This document shows, one piece after another, positions 1 through 4,020 of a DNA stretch of 6,558 nt. The stretch is from NCBI GenBank assembly GCA_964409675.1, contig CAYPEF010000118.1, positions 1 to 6,558 of the forward strand. Direction: 5' to 3'. The DNA comes from CAYMDD01 sp964409675. GTDB taxonomy: Bacteria > Pseudomonadota > Alphaproteobacteria > Rickettsiales > SXRF01. A program made the translations under genes and the position numbers. The first letter of the stretch is position 1; each line of letters begins with the position of its first letter. The notes beneath the pieces are model-generated. The model did not search any database and was not told where the DNA came from. It saw only the letters and a list, made by a program, of their open reading frames with translations.

Positions 1-1
1 C

Positions 2-325
2 GATGCCGGCAATGGCTTTATCCACTTCCGTATCGCTGACGGTGATGGAATTGCGGCTGGCTTCCTGCATCTGCAATACTTCATCGGCGAGCTGGCGTAT
101 GACCTGCGGCACCAGCCGCTCGCGCGTTTCCGGTGAATCCTGAATGCCGGTAGTGGCAAGGATGAAGCGCAGGCGGTTATCCAGATCGGAGGTGGTAATT
201 ACCTGGTCATTAACAACAGCGGCAATCGCCAGCCCTTCGGCGGCGAAGACAGGAGACGGACAAAAGCTGAAAGCCGCCGTGGATGCAAGGATGCAGGCAA
301 GGGCGGCACGATGGAGCATGCGCAT
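2..325 (-). CDS. surA: SurA-like periplasmic chaperone / peptidyl-prolyl isomerase, N-terminal part
   Basis: Only the first 108 codons are visible; the gene continues past the left edge. Residues 1-28 form a Sec signal peptide: Arg/His at the N-terminus, a hydrophobic core ACILASTAAFSF, and a V-F-A cleavage motif before AEG. The mature part starts AIAAVVNDQVITTSDLDNR, the typical opening of SurA N-terminal domains, and continues with helices ending in VSDTEVDKAIAGI. In known SurA proteins this region builds the chaperone module that binds unfolded outer-membrane proteins in the periplasm, and parvulin PPIase domains follow; those lie outside the window. The ATG at 325 is preceded in frame by a TAG at 335-337, so the start cannot lie further upstream. 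An AGG about 8 nt upstream is a modest ribosome site. The usual neighbour lptD is not upstream here; a VOC gene is. Another parvulin of the PpiC/SurA group is possible. Confidence 0.8.
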   Translation of the reverse strand, partial: MRMLHRAALACILASTAAFSFCPSPVFAAEGLAIAAVVNDQVITTSDLDNRLRFILATTGIQDSPETRERLVPQVIRQLADEVLQMQEASRNSITVSDTEVDKAIAGI

Positions 326-389
326 GGCAAAAACCTATAGCCGATTATTTCCCCTGCCGCAAGACGGGTTCGCATCAATGTGCATTGCC

Positions 390-407
390 TCTCCCGCATG
401 CGGGAGA
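390..407. repeat. 18-bp perfect palindrome in the VOC-surA gap
   Basis: The sequence TCTCCCGCATGCGGGAGA is fully self-complementary. It lies 18 nt past the VOC stop codon and 64 nt before the surA-like start. In RNA it could fold into a GC-rich stem of about 7 bp. Neither strand has a T-run directly after the stem (on the minus strand the T-rich stretch comes before it), so it is not a canonical intrinsic terminator. It could be a 3'-end stabilising hairpin, a site for a dimeric protein, or an extragenic palindrome. Confidence 0.6.
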
Positions 408-424
408 AGAAAAATTAATAGGCG

Positions 425-871
425 TTACGCTGCGTTGCCCCATTGCTTGCGGCCTTCTTCCATTTCCTGCGGCGACACATCGCGCACATGCGTGGCCAGC
501 GTCCAGTATATGCCGAACGGGTCTTGCAGGCCGCCAATGCGATCGCCCCAGAACATGTCCGATACCGGCATCATCTCACTTAAGCCGGCGGCTTTAGCCT
601 GCTTAAAGGCGGCATCCACGTTGTCAAGATATAGGTAGAAGCTCGATTGCGACGGTGCGCCGCAGCCCATCTCGGGCATATGATCGGCAAGGAATATTTT
701 GGACGTTCCGATCTGTAGGCATGCATGCATGATCTTGCCGGTGCCCGGCCATTCCATGCGGTAAAGCTCTTGCGCGCCGAGGGCTTTTTTATACAGATCA
801 ATCGCCTTGGCGGCGTCGGTGAGCGAGAGGCTCGGGGTGATGGTGGCGAATCCTTCGGGAATTTTATCCAT
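425..871 (-). CDS. VOC-superfamily protein, PhnB-like (glyoxalase/bleomycin-resistance fold)
   Basis: A 148-aa protein with two VOC half-modules: residues about 9-65 (ITPSLSLTDAAKAIDLYKKA through MHACLQIGTSKIFLAD) and about 75-127 (SSFYLYLDNVDAAFKQAKAA through MFWGD, then LQDPFGIYWTLATH). This pattern, with the DVSPQEM tail, is typical of the PhnB-like group of the glyoxalase / bleomycin resistance / dioxygenase superfamily. Members are small cytosolic proteins whose substrates are mostly unknown. The usual DPFGH.W motif has Ile in place of His (residue 121), so metal binding need not follow the classical glyoxalase I scheme. The ATG at 871 is preferred over one at 898 because GGAG sits 7 nt upstream, and the 898 ATG falls at or before the transcription start implied by the promoter at 901-928. 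It is probably monocistronic. The family call is secure; the reaction is unknown. Confidence 0.9.
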   Translation of the reverse strand: MDKIPEGFATITPSLSLTDAAKAIDLYKKALGAQELYRMEWPGTGKIMHACLQIGTSKIFLADHMPEMGCGAPSQSSFYLYLDNVDAAFKQAKAAGLSEMMPVSDMFWGDRIGGLQDPFGIYWTLATHVRDVSPQEMEEGRKQWGNAA

Positions 872-878
872 GGGTATG

Positions 879-882
879 CTCC
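879..882 (-). promoter_or_regulatory. Shine-Dalgarno site that decides the VOC gene start
   Basis: GGAG on the minus strand, separated by 7 nt from the ATG at 871. The alternative in-frame ATG at 898 has no comparable site. Confidence 0.6.
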
Positions 883-900
883 GTAAGAAGTGAAGCATGC

Positions 901-928
901 ATTATAGGCATGCCGCATTAAGCAGCAA
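901..928 (-). promoter_or_regulatory. Candidate sigma70-type promoter of the VOC gene
   Basis: A perfect -10 box TATAAT (906-901) lies 16 nt downstream of a partial -35 box TTGCTG (928-923). Transcription would begin near 893, giving a leader of about 20 nt that contains the GGAG site and the ATG at 871. The -10 box is flanked by two GCATGC palindromes (895-900 and 908-913), which might be operator half-sites or chance. Confidence 0.5.
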
Positions 929-1004
929 TAGAGATAAGGATGGGCAATGGGGCCGTGCTTTGCATCAGGATTGCCTATGCACCCGTGTGCCATAACCCTC
1001 TTAT

Positions 1005-1034
1005 TTGTCATTCCCGCGTAGGCGGGAATGACAA
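1005..1034. repeat. Extragenic palindromic repeat with 13-bp perfect arms
   Basis: The arms TTGTCATTCCCGC (1005-1017) and GCGGGAATGACAA (1022-1034) are exactly complementary around a 4-nt loop, GTAG. The core ATTCCC-N8-GGGAAT has the same form as the dRS3-type element of Neisseria, and similar CATTCCCGC...GCGGGAATG palindromes occur as dispersed repeats in many proteobacteria. It lies 46 nt past the stop of the diguanylate cyclase gene. There is no T-run after the stem on the minus strand, so it is not a standard terminator, although it could protect the 3' end of that mRNA. Only one copy is present in this window. Confidence 0.75.
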
Positions 1035-1080
1035 GGGTAAAGTAATGCTTGATAATTCTTTTTAATCGCGCAAGTGGCGT

Positions 1081-2148
1081 TTAATGCCGCACGTCCGTTT
1101 CGCTGGTCACGCGGTTGCGGCCGTGGTGCTTGGAATGGTAAAGCGCTTGGTCGGCGCGTTTGATGAGGGATTCTGCTACATCCGTATCGGTGCGGAATTG
1201 TGCTACACCGATGGAAACGGTGAGCGCACCATACGTCTCGCCGGTGTCGCGGCGCTTGAGCTCGCGCTTGGCGATGGTGGAGCGGATGGTCTCCGCCACT
1301 TTCAGGCCGCCGGCCAGCGGCGTGGCAGGCAGGATTAAGGAGAATTCCTCGCCGCCATAGCGGGCGACTACGTCTTTGCCGCGCACGCAGTCGGTCATCG
1401 AGCGGGCGACGATTTTCAGCACTTCATCGCCGAGCAGATGGCCGAACTTGTCGTTGAACTGCTTGAAATGGTCGATGTCGAGCATCAGCAGGCATACTTC
1501 CTGGCCGAGCGTCTTGGCATTGGTCAGGTTTTCGTCCAGCAGGCGGTCAAAAGCCTTGCGGTTATAGACGCCGGTTAAGAAGTCGCGCTGCGATTCGCTG
1601 GTGACCTGTTCGAGGTTCTTACGCAAGGTTTCGATCTCCATGCGCGATTCCTGGAGCTTCGAATTGAGGTTCTCGCCGCGCTCGCGGATTTCTGCCGACG
1701 CCGATACCAGCTCGCGCACCATGTTTTGTAAGTTGGGGTCGTCGATCTCCACCGACATTTTTTCCATGTAGACGTCGATATCCTGGTTATAGCTCTTGGC
1801 CTCGCCGCCGAACTGGTTGACGGCGCGCAGCACTTCGCCCATCAGGCGGTTGGTGTTGGCGGCGGCATCGTTGATGATCTGGCTGTTGCGGTCAGGGATG
1901 ACGTATTTATTATAGAGATAGGCGTTGGTATGGGCCGAGAAGGGCACCTTGTTCTTGATGATCATCTCGATTTCTTTGACCAGTTCGCCATTCTCTGCCT
2001 TGGCGAAGGCGTACCACACCGCATAATTTTCCGGGATGGGCGGTACCTTGTAAGTGCCCATCAGCGAAAGCGCCTGCTGCGCCAGCGCCAGCGCTTCTGC
2101 TTCGCTGGTGGCGGGAACGGGGCGGGGTGGGGAAGACGGCGTTGACAT
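1081..2148 (-). CDS. Diguanylate cyclase (GGDEF domain, cytoplasmic)
   Basis: A 355-aa protein predicted to make cyclic di-GMP from two GTP. The C-terminal GGDEF domain spans about 187-348: DFLTGVYNRKAF (189-200), the metal-binding Asp in LDIDHFK (D224), the active loop GGEEF (265-269), and TVSIGVAQF (310-318). An RGKD inhibitory site at 256-259 lies five residues before GGEEF, so product feedback inhibition is expected. There is no signal peptide or membrane segment. Residues about 16-125 form a helical sensory or dimerisation region containing PPIPENYAVWYAFAKAENGE, a pattern seen N-terminal to GGDEF in other alphaproteobacterial cyclases. Residues about 130-187 look like a coiled-coil linker (EIRERGENLNSKLQESRMEI). 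An in-frame TAA at 2152-2154 fixes the start at 2148, with only a weak SD-like GGTAAG. It stands alone between two gaps; its signal and output are unknown. Confidence 0.96.
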   Translation of the reverse strand: MSTPSSPPRPVPATSEAEALALAQQALSLMGTYKVPPIPENYAVWYAFAKAENGELVKEIEMIIKNKVPFSAHTNAYLYNKYVIPDRNSQIINDAAANTNRLMGEVLRAVNQFGGEAKSYNQDIDVYMEKMSVEIDDPNLQNMVRELVSASAEIRERGENLNSKLQESRMEIETLRKNLEQVTSESQRDFLTGVYNRKAFDRLLDENLTNAKTLGQEVCLLMLDIDHFKQFNDKFGHLLGDEVLKIVARSMTDCVRGKDVVARYGGEEFSLILPATPLAGGLKVAETIRSTIAKRELKRRDTGETYGALTVSIGVAQFRTDTDVAESLIKRADQALYHSKHHGRNRVTSETDVRH

Positions 2149-2232
2149 ATCTTACCGACTATACGCGCGTAAGATTAATGGGCGGTTAAAGAAATCAGGG
2201 TTTTTTATTTAATTATTTCAAGATGAAACCGA

Positions 2233-2238
2233 ATTATA
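2233..2238 (-). promoter_or_regulatory. Candidate -10 box upstream of the diguanylate cyclase
   Basis: A perfect TATAAT on the minus strand would give a leader of about 78 nt before the ATG at 2148. No good -35 hexamer lies 16-18 nt upstream (the stretch there is A-rich). The surrounding 200-bp gap (2149-2348) is AT-rich, so the box could occur by chance. I see no RNA gene or small ORF worth calling in this gap. Confidence 0.35.
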
Positions 2239-2348
2239 TGCACCTAAATCCCGGTTTTTTGCGGATTTTGGTTAATAAATAATGACTGACCGGACAGTTA
2301 TGGCGACATGAAGCAGTGTATAAGAGCGCATGCATTAAAAGGCTGAAT

Positions 2349-2576
2349 TCAACCGACCTGCCTCCACGCACTTAGCGGTACGCCGAACTCTTCCAGCGCC
2401 TGATCCTTAGCGAATTGCAGCGTGTCTTGAAGATAGTCATGCGTATTTCTCTCGCCATCGTAGACGTACAGATAATAGCCATCTTCAAAGCGATTATCCG
2501 TCAGATTGTGAAGCTGTTCTTTTTCAATGACGAAACGCAGAGGCATAGGATGGGTGATTTCAGCGGTCCATTGCAT
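2349..2576 (-). CDS. Small immunity-like protein, copy B (paralogue of the gene at 3098-3301)
   Basis: A 75-aa acidic soluble protein that I cannot place in a named family. It shares about 70% identity over the alignable part with the 67-aa protein encoded at 3098-3301: both have MQWTAEI, PLRF, GYYLYVY, DYLQDTLQFAK and FGVPLSAWR. It differs by a 9-residue longer loop between PLRF and GYYLYVY (residues about 19-32). It is the last gene of the cluster, starting 12 nt after the stop of the CPCC-type gene. No SD is visible upstream, so translation probably depends on coupling. Unlike copy A it has no toxin gene directly upstream. Inference: an orphan or duplicated immunity protein, possibly with altered specificity. 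An unrelated function as a small conserved cytosolic protein cannot be excluded. Confidence 0.8.
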   Translation of the reverse strand: MQWTAEITHPMPLRFVIEKEQLHNLTDNRFEDGYYLYVYDGERNTHDYLQDTLQFAKDQALEEFGVPLSAWRQVG

Positions 2577-2588
2577 GGCGTTATTGTA

Positions 2589-2852
2589 TCAGGGGATTCC
2601 AATAAAAACACCGATACTGCGTAATTGCGCCTGCGGGTTCCAGCCTATGGGAGGTTTGATGCCGGAACCGCGCCACTGCATTCCCTTTGCAATCCATTGC
2701 GCCCGCCATTCTGCATGGGTGATATTGCTGTCATCGTCGGTGTAGCCGAATTGATACCCGCAGGAAGGGCAGATTTCCAGCGACCCCAGATCGCCGTCAT
2801 AGGCGGGGTCGTATAAGTCGGGATAGCCGCAGACAGGACAGAGATTGATCAT
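2589..2852 (-). CDS. CPCC-type double-CxxC small protein (probable zinc ribbon)
   Basis: An 87-aa protein with two CxxC knuckles, CPVCGY (C5, C8) and CPSCGYQFGYTD (C28, C31), which probably hold one zinc ion. The C-terminal half, with WRAQWIAKGMQW and PPIGWNPQAQL, matches the layout of the cysteine-rich CPCC group (GS.EICPSCG.EFGY ... WI..G..W ... PP.GWNP..QL) as I remember it, so the protein looks full length. The group has no settled biochemical function; members often sit among toxin-immunity genes, and that is the best hint here. The ATG at 2852 begins 9 nt after the end of the interrupted gene and has a weak ribosome site, so coupled translation is likely. It belongs to the same unit as the immunity-like gene 12 nt downstream. 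Confidence 0.88.
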   Translation of the reverse strand: MINLCPVCGYPDLYDPAYDGDLGSLEICPSCGYQFGYTDDDSNITHAEWRAQWIAKGMQWRGSGIKPPIGWNPQAQLRSIGVFIGIP

Positions 2853-2861
2853 ACGAGTTGC

Positions 2862-3086
2862 TTAAGGTTTAGCGGCGACCAGACACATCCCTTTACTAAG
2901 CTGCTTTGGGATACCGTGTACAATGGAGCCGGGGGGAAATTCCTACACTTTATCTTCGGGATCATAATCGGGAGTTGGCAAGACCTCAAATAATCCATTT
3001 TCCAACTCGATTGCCTGTGTAGGTCGCCACGCATCCACTGGTTCTTCGAGGAGATAAATATAAAGTGTTTGAAAAGTTATGACCAT
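2862..3086 (-). pseudogene. Small conserved protein gene interrupted by an in-frame TAG
   Basis: The reading frame from the ATG at 3086 gives 47 residues (MVITFQTLYIYLLEEP ... TPDYDPEDKV), then TAG at 2945-2943, then 26 more sense codons in the same frame (EFPPGSIVHG ... GMCLVAAKP) up to TAA at 2864-2862. The combined 74-codon product resembles a family of small uncharacterised proteins with the pattern VY..LL.EP..VWRP..A..L.NGL ... P.YDPEDE.WEF.PGSIV ... LVA.KP. The TAG falls where that pattern has Trp, so one TGG-to-TAG change explains it. It starts 11 nt after the immunity-like copy A and ends 9 nt before the CPCC-type gene, fitting one operon. Products of this family are small and cytosolic, of unknown function. 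A 47-aa truncated protein may still be made; a sequencing error or amber suppression would restore the gene. Confidence 0.75.
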
Positions 3087-3097
3087 TGCCTGGAGTT

Positions 3098-3301
3098 TTA
3101 TTCCTCTATCCGTCTCCACGCGCTCAGTGGCACGCCGAACTGCTCCAACGCCTGCTCCTTGGCGAATTGCAGCGTATCTTGTAAATAGTCATATATGTCT
3201 TTTTCACCCTCATAAACATAGAGATAATAACCTACGTTTTCATCATGATCGATAAGAAACCGCAAAGGTTTCGGAAATGAAATTTCAGCAGTCCATTGCA
3301 T
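3098..3301 (-). CDS. Small immunity-like protein, copy A, next to the toxin-like gene
   Basis: A 67-aa acidic protein without signal peptide or membrane segment: MQWTAEI, PLRFLIDHDE, GYYLYVYEGEK, DYLQDTLQFAKEQALEQ, FGVPLSAWR. The family is not recognised by name. It starts 5 nt after the stop of the toxin-like gene, and its ribosome site AGGGAGGAG (3310-3318) is embedded in the last toxin codons, so the two are translated as a coupled pair. That arrangement is typical of a toxin followed by its cognate immunity protein, and small size and acidity fit such a role, but neutralisation is inferred. A paralogue with about 70% identity lies at 2349-2576. The stop TAA at 3098-3100 is followed 11 nt later by the interrupted gene. 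Confidence 0.85.
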   Translation of the reverse strand: MQWTAEISFPKPLRFLIDHDENVGYYLYVYEGEKDIYDYLQDTLQFAKEQALEQFGVPLSAWRRIEE

Positions 3302-3306
3302 GGATT

Positions 3307-3900
3307 TTACTCCTCCCTAAAATAATATCTATGTTGGCTCCCCGCATCTTTCCAATTGCCATGCACAGTTTCTCGTTCAATTTGGAAATGAGGTTTGTCT
3401 TTGCCAGGGTTTTTAATATCAAAACGAACTTTTTTACCTTCTCGCATAATGACTGTATCGCCATATTTATTCGGTATAACCTTTCCCGGTCCGCCAAGAT
3501 AATCTTCTATCGCTTTCATCGCATTCTGAATGCGCAGGTCGGAAGCTGCAATAGCGGCCTGCCCTAAACGGAGGTTGCGTAAAGCGACCAGCGCTTGTCC
3601 GACGGTTAAATAACTGAGCGCTTCCTCCACCGGATAAACCGGCTCAATCGGTACATCCGGCGCGCCGTGATAGGCATGATCATCCTGCGGTAGGGAGGTG
3701 GAGCTATTTCCGTCCGTCCATTGCCCGCCGCCCTCCTGACCGGCGGGAATGCGCGGCTGGCCGGGATCAAAGCCGCCTTTGCCAGCGTGTTCCAGCGCCT
3801 GCCGGAGGAGTTTGAGTTCCGTCATTAGCCGGAAATGTGCAATATCGGCCAACAGGGTGAAGCTTTGCCGCCGCAGTAAGGATTCGGTGCGCATATCCAT
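3307..3900 (-). CDS. Polymorphic-toxin-like protein with PRIPAGQ-GGGQW linker
   Basis: A 197-aa protein. Residues 1-40 are helical (MTELKLLRQALEHAG); 42-64 carry FDPGQPRIPAGQEGGGQWTDG, a linker often seen just before the effector domain in alphaproteobacterial polymorphic toxins; 65-95 are low-complexity and Pro-rich; 96-133 are helical and Ala-rich. The last ~65 residues form a compact domain: GDTVIMREGKKVRFDIKN, DKPHFQIE (H171) and DAGSQHRYYF (H190). This resembles small nuclease-like toxin tips with conserved His residues, but I cannot assign a specific family. There is no signal peptide, repeat region or other delivery domain. GC falls from 53-60% in the N-terminal half to 33-42% over 3301-3480, a hint of domain exchange. 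The start at 3900 is preferred (GGA nearby; ATG at 3894 also possible); an ATG at 3975 lies inside the rpoC terminator. The partner gene follows 5 nt after the stop. Confidence 0.8.
   Translation of the reverse strand: MDMRTESLLRRQSFTLLADIAHFRLMTELKLLRQALEHAGKGGFDPGQPRIPAGQEGGGQWTDGNSSTSLPQDDHAYHGAPDVPIEPVYPVEEALSYLTVGQALVALRNLRLGQAAIAASDLRIQNAMKAIEDYLGGPGKVIPNKYGDTVIMREGKKVRFDIKNPGKDKPHFQIERETVHGNWKDAGSQHRYYFREE
3310..3318 (-). promoter_or_regulatory. Strong Shine-Dalgarno for immunity-like copy A, inside the toxin 3' end
   Basis: AGGGAGGAG on the minus strand encodes the last toxin residues (Arg-Glu-Glu) and ends 8 nt before the ATG at 3301. It is the best ribosome site in the cluster, which would favour ample production of the downstream protein relative to the toxin. 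Confidence 0.75.
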
Positions 3901-3973
3901 TTTTCCAATGATTATGCAAGCAAGATGCGGGGTTTGTAGAATGCCCGGAAGGGTGAATCGGCAGAGGCGCAAC

Positions 3974-4001
3974 AAAAAAGGCGGCCCGGAGGCCGCCTTT
4001 T
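3974..4001 (-). terminator. Intrinsic terminator of rpoC
   Basis: On the minus strand the 7-bp GC stem GGCGGCC / GGCCGCC closes a 4-nt loop, extends by four A-T pairs, and runs into TTTTTT. It begins 19 nt after the rpoC stop codon. The A/T symmetry means it could also act on the other strand, but no plus-strand gene uses it. It separates rpoC transcription from the toxin-like cluster, which therefore needs its own promoter or read-through. Confidence 0.93.
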
Positions 4002-4020
4002 CTTTGCCGTATGCGTGGAT

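Noticed and set aside
199..399. A 66-codon minus-strand frame across the surA-like start region.
   Set aside because: It is out of frame with the signal peptide and SurA N-terminal motifs, which explain this stretch.
872..898. Nine-residue N-terminal extension of the VOC protein to an ATG at 898.
   Set aside because: That ATG falls at or before the likely transcription start, and the ATG at 871 has a well-placed GGAG.
2149..2348. Possible small RNA or tRNA in the AT-rich 200-bp gap.
   Set aside because: No cloverleaf, no convincing terminator and no conserved RNA motif could be seen; only the isolated TATAAT stands out.
2337..2354. Short hairpin followed by TTTT overlapping the stop of immunity-like copy B as a terminator.
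   Set aside because: The stem is about 5 bp with a wobble pair and the T-run has only four bases; too weak to call.
2849..3034. A 61-codon minus-strand frame starting MRGDLHRQ.
   Set aside because: It overlaps the interrupted gene in another frame; the frame starting at 3086 shows family-like motifs on both sides of the TAG, while this one shows none.
3901..3930. CATAAT as a -10 box for the toxin-like gene.
   Set aside because: It is only about 13 nt before the ATG, leaving almost no leader and overlapping the ribosome site, and no -35 box is present.
3901..3975. N-terminal extension of the toxin-like protein to an ATG at 3975.
   Set aside because: The ATG lies inside the A/T edge of the rpoC terminator, and the added 25 residues look like translated intergenic sequence. 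The starts at 3900 or 3894 are near a GGA motif.
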